From: CALCNS01 sp964425745
GTDB taxonomy: Bacteria; Bacillota; JAAYKD01
Reading direction: 5' to 3'
DNA: 36,199 bases
Assembly (NCBI GenBank): GCA_964425745.1
Contig: CAYRNW010000026.1
Span: 1 to 36,199 of the forward strand
Part shown: piece after piece, positions 8,119-14,979 of the stretch
Position numbering within the stretch: position 1 is the first letter of the stretch
Layout: each line of letters starts with the position of its first letter
Notes under the pieces: model-generated
The model's input: the letters and a program-made list of their open reading frames with translations, nothing else
The model's database searches: none
What the model was told of the DNA's origin: nothing
Translations under genes and position numbers: made by a program

Positions 8119-8928
8119 CTATTTGAGCTCGGTTTTATGTTCCAGCATATAGCCAATAGCGTAGAAGGCAATTGCGGAAACGCCAAAGTTAAAGATTGCT
8201 TCTGGGCCAAAGGATACAATTTGGTATTTTATACTGCCGGCATTACTGAACCACATCTCATTGAGCCAGCCAAGGAAAATACTTGTTATTGCACCGGCAA
8301 GAAAAGTTAAAGGTGTAGCAGCTTTTAAGCGATGGCGCAATACGCTGTGCAGCGTAATAAAGAAGTTAATGAACAGGGTAGCCGAGGTAAGACTGAGAGC
8401 TAGTGTGACCGTATAGTAGAGTAGTGACAAAATGGAGAAGACAGGGTCCTTTCCCCACATAAATTGCACCATTTCAATCATACGGGGGAATTCTCCCATA
8501 TCGAGAGGTTGGGGAGAGAACCGAGTAAAGGTTATAAGGATCGAGATGACAAGGCTGAATGCAAGTTCTACCAATAGAACACCTGCTTGAATTTGGGTGT
8601 AGTAGGTGATATATTTTGCCGCTAAACGTTTCCATCCGTTCTCAGGAATATAGGTTTCAAACACGGCGTGTTGATCATTGAGATCGCGATGGTAATTTTG
8701 AATTGCGTTTATTACTGGTGCAAAGAGTGTAAATGTAAGCACGGCTGCCAAACCGATGACGCTAAAGGCAGTGAATTGTAAGAGGGCTCGCGTTGCAGAA
8801 GAATCGAGGTTATTTAAACTAATCGTTCCACTGATGAGAAAAAGAAGGGTGACACCTAGTAAGGTTAACATCGTCCATCGATTTTGTCTGAAGATTTTCT
8901 TGTATTCAAAGGTCAGCAGGGCTTTCAT
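8119..8928 (-). CDS. ABC-2 type transporter permease
   Basis: The membrane subunit of the YtrA-type ABC system, 269 residues with about six hydrophobic segments: near residues 20-40, 55-75, 110-135, 160-185, 205-220 and 240-260. No sequence motif identifies the substrate. The start ATG overlaps the stop of the ATPase gene by four bases (ATGA), so the two are translationally coupled. Related B. subtilis Ytr systems respond to cell-envelope antibiotics; a similar role here is inference from the operon only. Confidence 0.85.
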   Translation of the reverse strand: MKALLTFEYKKIFRQNRWTMLTLLGVTLLFLISGTISLNNLDSSATRALLQFTAFSVIGLAAVLTFTLFAPVINAIQNYHRDLNDQHAVFETYIPENGWKRLAAKYITYYTQIQAGVLLVELAFSLVISILITFTRFSPQPLDMGEFPRMIEMVQFMWGKDPVFSILSLLYYTVTLALSLTSATLFINFFITLHSVLRHRLKAATPLTFLAGAITSIFLGWLNEMWFSNAGSIKYQIVSFGPEAIFNFGVSAIAFYAIGYMLEHKTELK

Positions 8929-9614
8929 TTACGATACACCTCCCTATATAGTTCATCGAGTGATATGTTTCGGTTTTCGCGTATACTCTCTACATCACCC
9001 ATGGCCTGCACTTCACCTTCGAGAATGAAGTACACTTCGTCAAGTAGGCGTTCCATTTCATGAATCAGGTGACTGGTGATGAGAATCGTACAGTCTTCGC
9101 GGAAGCCCTTGGCAATAAGGTCGAGGATTTCTTCGCGGGCAACCGGGTCGACACCGTCTAGGGGTTCGTCTAATACAATTAGGCGGGCTCTGCGTGAAAT
9201 GGCCAAGGCTAAGGCGAATTGGCTTTTCATACCTTTGCTTAGGCTGGAGATTTGCAAACTTTCGGCTAAATCCATGTCTGCGAGCAGCGAATGGAATTGG
9301 CTTCTGTCAAAATCGGGGAAGAAGAGATCATAGGTGGCGGCGGCTTGGTCAATGGTCATGCCTTGTGGCATGAAATCGGTATTGGTCAGACCCGAGATAC
9401 GAGCCTTGGTGTTGGTGGAGAGCGGCTCTCCGTCTATGGTGATGTTGCCGGAGTCCGCTCGTAATTCTCCGGTAAGAATGCGTAATAGGGTGGTTTTACC
9501 GGAACCGTTGGGCCCGAGCAGACCGATGATCTTGCCTGGTGTCAAATTCATGCTGGCGTTGATAAGGGCGGGTTTCTTACAATAGCTTTTGCTAAGATTG
9601 TTGATTTCAATCAT
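8925..9614 (-). CDS. ABC transporter ATP-binding protein (YtrB-like)
   Basis: The 229-residue ATPase subunit. Walker A GPNGSGKTT lies near residues 34-42, the signature is the variant LSKGM, and Walker B with catalytic Glu is LIVLDEPLDGVD. The H-loop is SHLIHE. It presumably pairs with the permease encoded directly downstream to form an exporter or an envelope stress-response transporter. Its ATG overlaps the stop of the regulator gene by four bases and has an AAGGAGG-like ribosome site inside that gene. The gene order regulator, ATPase, permease is the classical ytr arrangement. Confidence 0.92.
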   Translation of the reverse strand: MIEINNLSKSYCKKPALINASMNLTPGKIIGLLGPNGSGKTTLLRILTGELRADSGNITIDGEPLSTNTKARISGLTNTDFMPQGMTIDQAAATYDLFFPDFDRSQFHSLLADMDLAESLQISSLSKGMKSQFALALAISRRARLIVLDEPLDGVDPVAREEILDLIAKGFREDCTILITSHLIHEMERLLDEVYFILEGEVQAMGDVESIRENRNISLDELYREVYRK

Positions 9615-9985
9615 TCCTGTGTTCCTCCTTGTTCCCAGTGGTTTGCTAAATCTTTAAGAATTTTGTCTAGCGATAACCCCAATTTTTTGGCTTCACTAAT
9701 AAAGCGCGTGCGGATTTTCTCGGCTTCCTGTTGTTGTAATTGCGCGACCATGTTTCCATCCTCTTTCAAAAAGGTTCCGACTCCACGTTCGGAGTAGGTG
9801 AACCCGTCTTTTTCTAATTCCATGAAGACTCGCTGAACTGTGTTGGGGTTGACGCTGAATTCCTCGGCGATTTCCCGCACAGAAGGGAGCTTGTCCCCGG
9901 GCTTGATTTGTCCACTGATGACGCGGCTTTTGAGTTCGCCGGAGATCTGTGTATAAATCGGGATGCCATCTTGAAATTTATACAT
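9611..9985 (-). CDS. GntR family (YtrA subfamily) repressor
   Basis: A 124-residue regulator. Residues 1-75 are the GntR winged helix-turn-helix, with the hallmark sequence GQIKPGDKLPSVREIAEEF and then VNPNTVQRVFMELEKDGF. The remaining 45 or so residues form the short helical tail of the YtrA subfamily, too small for an effector domain of the FadR or HutC type. It heads the operon and is preceded by AAAGGAG. A palindromic operator over its own promoter (10006-10039) indicates autoregulation of the whole three-gene operon. The inducer is unknown; envelope-active compounds are typical in relatives. Confidence 0.93.
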   Translation of the reverse strand: MYKFQDGIPIYTQISGELKSRVISGQIKPGDKLPSVREIAEEFSVNPNTVQRVFMELEKDGFTYSERGVGTFLKEDGNMVAQLQQQEAEKIRTRFISEAKKLGLSLDKILKDLANHWEQGGTQE

Positions 9986-10005
9986 GCCGTGGCTCCTTTC
10001 ATATT

Positions 10006-10051
10006 GTGTTGGTGTATTACTAATCTAACACACTAACACAAGAGTTGTCAA
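10006..10051 (-). promoter_or_regulatory. ytrA-type operon promoter and operator
   Basis: On the minus strand, TTGACA (10046-10051) and TTAGAT (10023-10028) are 17 bp apart. A 34-bp imperfect palindrome (10006-10039), with outer arms GTGTTGGTGTATTA and TAACACACTAACAC, covers the -10 and most of the spacer. That is the expected place for a GntR/YtrA repressor site. Confidence 0.8.
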
Positions 10052-10082
10052 GAGGGGGATTTTGTATATTTTTTGGGATAAA

Positions 10083-10137
10083 ATGACTCCGAGATTTCAA
10101 GGTGGGGACTGTCCCTACCTTGAAATCTCGGAGTCAT
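10083..10137. repeat. 55-bp near-perfect palindrome (REP-like)
   Basis: Outer arms of 21 bp (10083-10103 and 10117-10137) pair perfectly around an inner GGGAC-T-GTCCC. A single G-T pair joins the two, so the whole element can fold into one uninterrupted hairpin with a one-base centre. It lies between two divergent operons. Pieces of it (CCTTGAAAT, GGGACAGTCCC) recur at 25088-25110. Confidence 0.85.
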
Positions 10138-10230
10138 CACATGATAGTTGTAAAAAATGTGGTGAAAATCACATAATCGACGAATATTATGTGATTAGTG
10201 GAGTTTGGGTTTGGAAACAGACCGAAAAAC

Positions 10231-10272
10231 GTTACCAAAGTAACACCTTTTTCTTTTGTTTCTTGTTATAGT
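10231..10272 (+). promoter_or_regulatory. Crp/Fnr-type site and promoter of permease operon
   Basis: The palindrome GTTACCAAAGTAAC (10231-10244) is centred 41.5 bp upstream of the start point predicted from the -10 TATAGT (10267-10272). This is class II activator geometry, and there is no good -35. The same palindrome occurs at 13560-13573 beside the Crp/Fnr-family gene. Confidence 0.75.
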
Positions 10273-10299
10273 GGAACAATCATGTGAAGGAGGGCATTT

Positions 10300-10782
10300 A
10301 TGGATATTTTTACAGTTTTGTTTTGGGTCATTGCAATCATTCTGACCGTGATTTCGCTGGTTAAGGATAAGAAAAAAACCTTTGAGGCGATGAAAAAGTC
10401 GAAAGGGATGATGGGCAACATGCTCGGCGAAATCGTCGCTATCATTTTCATCATTGGTTTGGTTCTGACCTTGATCCCACCGGAAACGATTAAACAAGTT
10501 TTGGGTTCGGCCAACACTCTAACTTCTACGGTGGTAGCGGCCATTGTTGGCAGCATTACCTTGATCCCGGCTTTTGTGGCATTTCCGTTGGTCGGATCTT
10601 TGGTGACCGTTGGCGCGAGCATTGTTCCGGCGGTGGCTTTTCTGACCACTTTGACCATGGTCGGCATGGTCACCTTTCCGCTGGAGAAGAAGGAATTCGG
10701 TATGAAATTTGCACTGACTAGAAATCTTTTAAGCTTTGGGTTTGCTGTCGTGATTGCTTTGACCATGGGGGTGATTCTATGA
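10300..10782 (+). CDS. Permease half-protein (ArsP/DUF318-like, N-terminal half)
   Basis: A 160-residue membrane protein with about four to five hydrophobic segments, resembling one half of the DUF318/ArsP-type permeases. The segment LIPAFVAFPLVGSLVTVGAS looks like the pore helix repeat that recurs in the next gene as AGPVYAAFPIGKSLLKKGAS, as expected for two inverted or duplicated halves. AAGGAGG at 10287-10293 fixes the start. Its stop overlaps the next start by four bases (ATGA), so the halves are probably made in equal amounts. A Crp/Fnr-type site drives it. The substrate is unknown. Confidence 0.8.
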   Translation: MDIFTVLFWVIAIILTVISLVKDKKKTFEAMKKSKGMMGNMLGEIVAIIFIIGLVLTLIPPETIKQVLGSANTLTSTVVAAIVGSITLIPAFVAFPLVGSLVTVGASIVPAVAFLTTLTMVGMVTFPLEKKEFGMKFALTRNLLSFGFAVVIALTMGVIL

Positions 10783-11546
10783 AGATCGTAGAAATTGCAA
10801 AGAAAAATAAGTTGCCTTTGCTTGTGGCTTTGGTCTATGCAGGGCTGTTTCTGTTTTCTCCGGATCAAGCAATGAAATCGGTGGGGAACAGTGTCTATTA
10901 TTTGGTGGAAATGATGCAGGTGCTGCCGGTGATCTTCTTGCTGACCGTGGTGATTGAGGCATTGGTTCCCAAAGAGATGATCATACGTGGGTTCGGTAAG
11001 AACTCGGGCGTCAAGGGTAATTTGTTGGCCTTGTTGCTGGGCAGTATTTCGGCAGGTCCGGTTTATGCTGCTTTTCCCATTGGCAAGTCTTTGCTGAAAA
11101 AAGGTGCAAGTATATCTAATATTGTGATTATTTTAAGTGCCTGGGCTGTGATTAAGGTGCCGATGTTGGCCAATGAAGCCAAGTTTCTCGGTGTGAACTT
11201 TATGGCAGTGCGCTGGGTACTCACGGTAACGGCGATTTTTGTAATGGCGTATATGGTCGGGAAAATCGTCAAGAAGGAAGATATGCCGGCGGATGCGAGT
11301 GATCTGGGTGTGCTACAAATTAATGAAGATTATTGCATTGGCTGCGGCTTGTGCGCCAAACGCTTCCCAGAGTATTATGAGATGACGGGGAATAAGGCCG
11401 TAGTTCGCAAAATGCCGGAGGATGAGGATGCCATTGTGGCCTTGCAGGCTTCAGTGAAGTTGTGTCCTGCCAAGGCGATTATTCTGAGTTTGGAAGATGT
11501 AGATTCGGAGAAGGTTCGCAAAGAACTCAACGTTTCTAATACGTAA
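10779..11546 (+). CDS. Permease half fused to a ferredoxin domain
   Basis: This 255-residue protein has about five hydrophobic segments in residues 10-170, the second half of a DUF318/ArsP-like permease. A cytoplasmic tail then carries C186-x2-C189-x2-C192-x36-C229-P, a single [4Fe-4S] ferredoxin site. A redox cluster tied to a permease suggests electron-coupled or redox-gated transport, or delivery of electrons to a membrane partner; this is inference. It is translationally coupled to the first half. It converges with a NapH-like Fe-S protein that shares the same Crp/Fnr-type site, so the three may form one system. The last 11 codons lie inside the 150-bp direct repeat. Confidence 0.82.
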   Translation: MKIVEIAKKNKLPLLVALVYAGLFLFSPDQAMKSVGNSVYYLVEMMQVLPVIFLLTVVIEALVPKEMIIRGFGKNSGVKGNLLALLLGSISAGPVYAAFPIGKSLLKKGASISNIVIILSAWAVIKVPMLANEAKFLGVNFMAVRWVLTVTAIFVMAYMVGKIVKKEDMPADASDLGVLQINEDYCIGCGLCAKRFPEYYEMTGNKAVVRKMPEDEDAIVALQASVKLCPAKAIILSLEDVDSEKVRKELNVSNT

Positions 11547-11665
11547 CATACACGTACTTAGAATACTCGTATGCAACATACGCTTAAACCCCCAAATAGC
11601 GAAAACGATTGTTGAAGTCGTTTTCGCTATTTGGGGGTTGTTTGTTGCCACGGAGGCATTTATGG
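11516..11665. repeat. 150-bp direct repeat, copy 1
   Basis: Identical at every base I compared to 12719-12868, with an offset of 1203 bp. It runs from the last codons of the ferredoxin-permease gene, through the intergenic hairpin, to the sequence matching the final codons of the NapH-like gene. This copy joins naturally to the permease gene on its left. Confidence 0.92.
11587..11639. terminator. Large intergenic hairpin in repeat copy 1
   Basis: A perfect 22-bp stem (11587-11608 with 11618-11639) and a 9-base loop. It is probably a bidirectional terminator that originally lay between the convergent permease and NapH-like genes. The following bases are only moderately T-rich. Confidence 0.6.
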
Positions 11666-11718
11666 GGATGAACTTTTTGTCGTGGTCAAAGTTATGATCA
11701 TAAGGACCTGGCTAGTAT

Positions 11719-12297
11719 CTAGTTTGTAAGTAGAACGGTAAATAAGTCTTCAATCTTATCTGAAAACAGATCTTTTTTCCACGCTTCTTTCCGAATTGAT
11801 CCATCTTCCTTTTGTATTACTTTTAGTAACGTATTAAATGCATTATGCATTAAGGACAAATACTCAATATCCTCGTGGTGCAGGGTTGTGCCTGAGCGAT
11901 ATTTATCAGACATATTTGCATAATAACTTCGTATGTTCTTCATTTTAGTGTCGATATTCGTTATTTCGTAATCATTGTATCCATAAAAACTCTTTAACCC
12001 CACTAAGGATTGGAGTGTCATTTCAAAATAGACTGATACTCCGCTGAATGATGCATCAAGGTCTCCTGCAGGATTGCTTACTATGTAATCGAGATTACCT
12101 ATAACACCTTTGATACTATTACAGAAGGGAATAAGATAGGTGTTGATTTCCTTTTGCTTGGTAATGCTTTTTAAATGAGTGTGAATGATAGCTGCAATAC
12201 AAGAGAGAATAAGTAAAACTGCAATTGCTTGTAAGTGGCTTTTTTTCATTTGTATCGAACATCTTTTCTTTGGTGTTGTTTTAGGAATATGTTCCAT
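11719..12297 (-). CDS. Membrane-anchored hypothetical protein in inserted segment
   Basis: I do not recognise this 192-residue protein. It has a basic N-terminus, one hydrophobic segment near residues 22-38 (LQAIAVLLILSCIAAII), then about 150 mostly polar, helix-prone residues without Cys motifs. This fits a single-pass protein with most of its mass outside the cell. ATG 12297 is preceded by a strong GGGGAGGAG. A weak promoter, TTGAAC (12387-12392), 16 bp, TAGTAT (12365-12370), is possible. It is the only credible gene in the 1053-bp segment between the direct repeats, and the segment is AT-richer than its surroundings, so it probably arrived as an insertion. Confidence 0.65.
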   Translation of the reverse strand: MEHIPKTTPKKRCSIQMKKSHLQAIAVLLILSCIAAIIHTHLKSITKQKEINTYLIPFCNSIKGVIGNLDYIVSNPAGDLDASFSGVSVYFEMTLQSLVGLKSFYGYNDYEITNIDTKMKNIRSYYANMSDKYRSGTTLHHEDIEYLSLMHNAFNTLLKVIQKEDGSIRKEAWKKDLFSDKIEDLFTVLLTN

Positions 12298-12718
12298 TGG
12301 TATCTCCTCCCCTTAGGGTAATGATGTTTTAGGTAAGCTCTCTATTCCAGAATAATCTGCGGGGATACTACTCTTTTTGAATCAAAGTTCAAAATCCCTT
12401 GTGGTATTTTCGAATTAGGGCAATGACCTTTTTTCTCATTAGGTATAAACCAACTTCTTCATGAGAGAATAATGACCTTCAAAAAAGAAAAGGGTAGGAA
12501 ATACGCTAACATAATGAAGCGAGCGCATAGTAACGGAACAATACAGTATCGGTTTAAACTTAGAGTGTATAAGATGGAAAGCAAACGATTAATATCGGGG
12601 TTTAGTTTGTTTTAGCTTCATTTTTGCAAACAGAGTTCTTTTATCGATATATTTGTAATAAAGTGAATCTTTAGAAAACTCTGTAAAAGAAGACTGATGA
12701 TTCAGATTTTTGGAAGAA
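12298..12718. other. AT-rich non-coding part of inserted segment
   Basis: Apart from the possible promoter of the membrane-anchored gene I see no convincing gene, terminator or transposase remnant here. The right junction with the direct repeat is at 12718/12719. Confidence 0.5.
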
Positions 12719-12868
12719 TCGCAAAGAACTCAACGTTTCTAATACGTAACATACACGTACTTAGAATACTCGTATGCAACATACGCTTAAACCCCCAAAT
12801 AGCGAAAACGATTGTTGAAGTCGTTTTCGCTATTTGGGGGTTGTTTGTTGCCACGGAGGCATTTATGG
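12719..12868. repeat. 150-bp direct repeat, copy 2
   Basis: The second copy of 11516-11665. It contains the stop and last codons of the NapH-like gene, so it joins naturally to that gene on its right. Its left end carries an orphan copy of the final codons of the ferredoxin-permease gene. The 22-bp-stem hairpin is repeated at 12790-12842. Confidence 0.92.
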
Positions 12869-13489
12869 AGTTTTTTGGGTATATCGAATGGCACCGGTGG
12901 GGCAAACACTGCTACAGTTTTGGCACTGGTGGCAGCGCTCGGTGGTGATGAAGGCTTTCTTGTTGGTGACGGTAATGGCTTCGGAGGGGCAAACCGTTTC
13001 ACATTTTTTGCATCCGATGCAGCGGTCAGTGTGCACGAATTTTGCCAAGCGCGGCGAACGGCCGGCGATCTTTTGCAAGGCACCAAAGGGGCAGATTAGG
13101 TTATGAAATACAGCGGGATGGTAACGCAGGGTTATCAGGAATGATGCGGCCAACCAAAGCAATAGTACGGGAATGTTCTTGTGGAGCACCTTTTGGGCAA
13201 GAATCATGCTTGCGAGACTGACGATGAGTGCCAGCCAGGGGAGGTATCGGTTTTGCATCCATTTTGGAGCAGTTTTAGCTTGCCAACCGAACCGTTTTGA
13301 GAGCCATTCGGCTGGTCCCATTACCGTATTCATGGGGCAAAGGTAACCGCAATAGATTCTGCCAAAAAATAGGGCAGCCAGTAAACTGAGGGCGAAGATG
13401 ATCAGCCATAGATTCATTTTGCCTCGGGTGACCAGAAATAAGAAGAGTGCAAGAGCAACGGTGCGAAGGATGGTAGTTGCAGTTTTCAA
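12863..13489 (-). CDS. NapH/MauN-like 4Fe-4S membrane protein
   Basis: A 208-residue quinol-dehydrogenase-type membrane protein. It has about four hydrophobic segments, the membrane-edge Cys motifs YCGYLCPMN and LICPFG typical of NapH-like proteins, and a C-terminal pair of [4Fe-4S] sites: CIGCKKCETVCP and CHQCQNCSSVCP. It would pass electrons between the membrane pool and a soluble or membrane partner. I chose TTG 13489, which has AGGTGA five bases upstream, the same layout as the divergent regulator gene; GTG 13498 is the alternative. It has a -41.5 Crp/Fnr-type site and converges with the ferredoxin-permease operon, so the three genes are probably co-regulated. Confidence 0.88.
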   Translation of the reverse strand: MKTATTILRTVALALFLFLVTRGKMNLWLIIFALSLLAALFFGRIYCGYLCPMNTVMGPAEWLSKRFGWQAKTAPKWMQNRYLPWLALIVSLASMILAQKVLHKNIPVLLLWLAASFLITLRYHPAVFHNLICPFGALQKIAGRSPRLAKFVHTDRCIGCKKCETVCPSEAITVTNKKAFITTERCHQCQNCSSVCPTGAIRYTQKTP

Positions 13490-13510
13490 TAGTTTCACCT
13501 CTATGTTGGA

Positions 13511-13573
13511 TTGTAACGTTGCATTTTCTTTATTATAATGGTATGATTGAAGAAAAAGTGTTACATTGGTAAC
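13511..13573. promoter_or_regulatory. Divergent Crp/Fnr-controlled promoters
   Basis: GTTACATTGGTAAC (13560-13573) is centred at -41.5 for the minus-strand promoter, whose -10 is TATAAT (13532-13537 reversed). On the plus strand, TTGTAA (13511-13516), 17 bp, TATAAT (13534-13539) would drive the regulator gene, with the same site at about +15 to +28. The two -10 boxes share one ATTATAAT. Predicted outcome: activation of the NapH-like gene and repression of the regulator's own gene. Confidence 0.75.
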
Positions 13574-13586
13574 GGAGGTGAAAATT

Positions 13587-14222
13587 TTGGAGCAGCAATA
13601 TCAGGTAGCCTTGATGTCCTTGCCGGAAGAATTGCAGATTGAAGATGCGTTTCGGCTGGGCGAATTTAAGTGGCGGGAATATAAAAAAGGCACGGTGATT
13701 CATTTAGAAGGCGAGCGCTGTCACAATTGGGAGATTATTGCCCAGGGAAAAGTGGCGGTGGAAAGAATCGATGAGGCCGGCAATTTATTGGTGGTTTCTA
13801 CCTTAATCGAAGGGGACCAGTTGGCGGGGAATATTGTGTTTTCTAAGAAGCCGTGGTATCCCATGACCGTTTCTGCACGCAGTGATGTGGTGTTGCTGGA
13901 AATCAAGCGAGAACGGTTGTTTCGGCTGATGACCGAGAGTCCATCCTTTTTGAGAAAATTCTTGGAGATGAATTCGCAGAATTCCTTGTATTTAGGGAAC
14001 ACGATTCGGGATCAGGTCAAGACGACCATTCGCGAAAACCTGTTGCGCTATTTTAAACGTGAGGCCATGAAGGCAAACGGGTCAACTTTTACTTTGCAGA
14101 TCAGCAAAACCGAGTTGGCAGGACGGATGGGAGTGCAGCGGACTTCGATCAGCCGCGAAATCGCCAAGATGCAGGAGGATGGGTTGTTGGTTTGCGAGGG
14201 GAAGAAGATTACAATGTTGTAG
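13587..14222 (+). CDS. Crp/Fnr family transcriptional regulator
   Basis: A 211-residue regulator with an N-terminal cyclic-nucleotide-binding-type beta barrel (about residues 20-115), a long dimer helix and a C-terminal winged helix (ISKTELAGRMGVQRTSISRE, recognition helix GVQRTSISRE). It lacks the N-terminal Cys cluster of Fnr; the only Cys residues are single ones near residue 45 and in the C-terminal wing, so a bound [4Fe-4S] is unlikely and the signal is unknown. TTG 13587 is chosen over upstream codons because GGAGGTG (13574-13580) is well spaced. It probably binds GTTAC-N4-GTAAC sites next to its own gene, the NapH-like gene and the permease-ferredoxin operon. Confidence 0.9.
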   Translation: MEQQYQVALMSLPEELQIEDAFRLGEFKWREYKKGTVIHLEGERCHNWEIIAQGKVAVERIDEAGNLLVVSTLIEGDQLAGNIVFSKKPWYPMTVSARSDVVLLEIKRERLFRLMTESPSFLRKFLEMNSQNSLYLGNTIRDQVKTTIRENLLRYFKREAMKANGSTFTLQISKTELAGRMGVQRTSISREIAKMQEDGLLVCEGKKITML

Positions 14223-14232
14223 GATTTCGCAG

Positions 14233-14302
14233 ATTTCGCATTAGGGGTCAGACCCCTCGTGCGAAGTATTTACAACGAGGGGTCTGACCCCTGATGCGAA
14301 AT
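14233..14302. repeat. REP-like pair, GGGGTCAGACCCC family
   Basis: 28-bp arms with one mismatch (14233-14260 and 14275-14302) face each other across a 14-base spacer. Each arm carries the internal palindrome AGGGGTCAGACCCCT or its complement plus a TGCGAA tail. It lies just past the regulator stop and may act as its terminator. Confidence 0.85.
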
Positions 14303-14317
14303 GAAAGGTGGAGCAAG

Positions 14318-14896
14318 ATGATACGAGTTTGCCAAGTGAATGCTTCGTATTTTGAGGCCTATGACCAAATCCCTATGCTGGTGCGGGGCTCGAGTATTCT
14401 TGAAGTAGAAAAAATCGACGGTGGACTGGGTGGCATCCGCTTTAACGAGGTTGCGGTAGTTCCGTTCGTCAAGGATTTGGCCGATTACGAGCGAGCAACA
14501 GGGTTGAGTGACCGCTTCGACATCTCCCATTGGGCGTTTTTCATGGCCTTCGACGGCAAACTACCGGTGGGGGGCGCCATGGTGGCAGCTGAAACGCCGG
14601 GTGTGAATATGTTAGCCGGGCGTAAGGATCTGAGCGTGCTTTGGGATTTCCGGGTGGATGAGCGATACCAAGGGCAAGGCGTGGGTCAAAGCTTGTTTGA
14701 CAAAGCGGTGGAGTGGTCGAAGTCAAAGGGTTACCTACAAATGAAGATTGAATGCCAAAACAATAACCCCCGTGCTTGCCGGTTTTACCGAAAGCAGGGG
14801 GCGGTGTTGGGGATGATCGATGAATATGCTTATTATGCGGAGCCTGAGCTGCGCCATGAAGTGCAGTTGATCTGGTATTTGGATTTGACGAAGTAA
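14318..14896 (+). CDS. GNAT family N-acetyltransferase
   Basis: A 192-residue acetyl-CoA dependent acetyltransferase. The central strand LSVLWDFRVDERYQGQGVG carries the acetyl-CoA pyrophosphate loop (RYQGQGVG, the Q/RxxGxG/A motif), followed by the helix QSLFDKAVEWSKSKG and the conserved end ECQNNNPRACRFYRKQGA. The acceptor substrate cannot be told. I chose ATG 14318 because AAGGTGGAG lies upstream; an earlier in-frame ATG at 14294 falls inside the repeat. It seems monocistronic, between two repeat elements. Confidence 0.9.
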   Translation: MIRVCQVNASYFEAYDQIPMLVRGSSILEVEKIDGGLGGIRFNEVAVVPFVKDLADYERATGLSDRFDISHWAFFMAFDGKLPVGGAMVAAETPGVNMLAGRKDLSVLWDFRVDERYQGQGVGQSLFDKAVEWSKSKGYLQMKIECQNNNPRACRFYRKQGAVLGMIDEYAYYAEPELRHEVQLIWYLDLTK

Positions 14897-14903
14897 TTAT
14901 AAC

Positions 14904-14959
14904 GGGGACGACTCCTTGGGGACAGTTCTTACAAAACCGTCCCTTCCGGAATCGTCCCC
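14904..14959. repeat. Nested REP-like hairpin, GGGGAC family
   Basis: The outer arms GGGGACGACTCC and GGAATCGTCCCC enclose an inner pair, GGGACAGTT and AACCGTCCC. It lies between convergent genes and may serve as a terminator for both. Confidence 0.75.
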
Positions 14960-14979
14960 AATTTGTTGCTACTTAGAGC

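Noticed and set aside
10062..10271. 69-codon open frame on the plus strand
   Set aside because: It runs through the 55-bp palindrome and the Crp/Fnr-type promoter, has no ribosome site and its protein is not protein-like.
10266..10868. 200-codon open frame antisense to the permease genes
   Set aside because: Residue composition (Thr, Lys, Met, Asn) is that of a shadow frame; the plus strand has matching start signals and membrane helices.
11516..12868. Insertion sequence with terminal repeats
   Set aside because: The repeats are direct, 150 bp long and made of local gene ends and the local hairpin; no transposase or short target duplication is seen.
12697..12948. Plus-strand open frame across repeat copy 2
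   Set aside because: It mixes insert, duplicated intergenic hairpin and antisense of the NapH-like gene; it is a by-product of the duplication.
14233..14302. Repeated palindromes that might be a CRISPR array
   Set aside because: Only two units face each other with a 14-base gap; there are no regular spacers and no cas genes. They fit dispersed REP-like elements instead.
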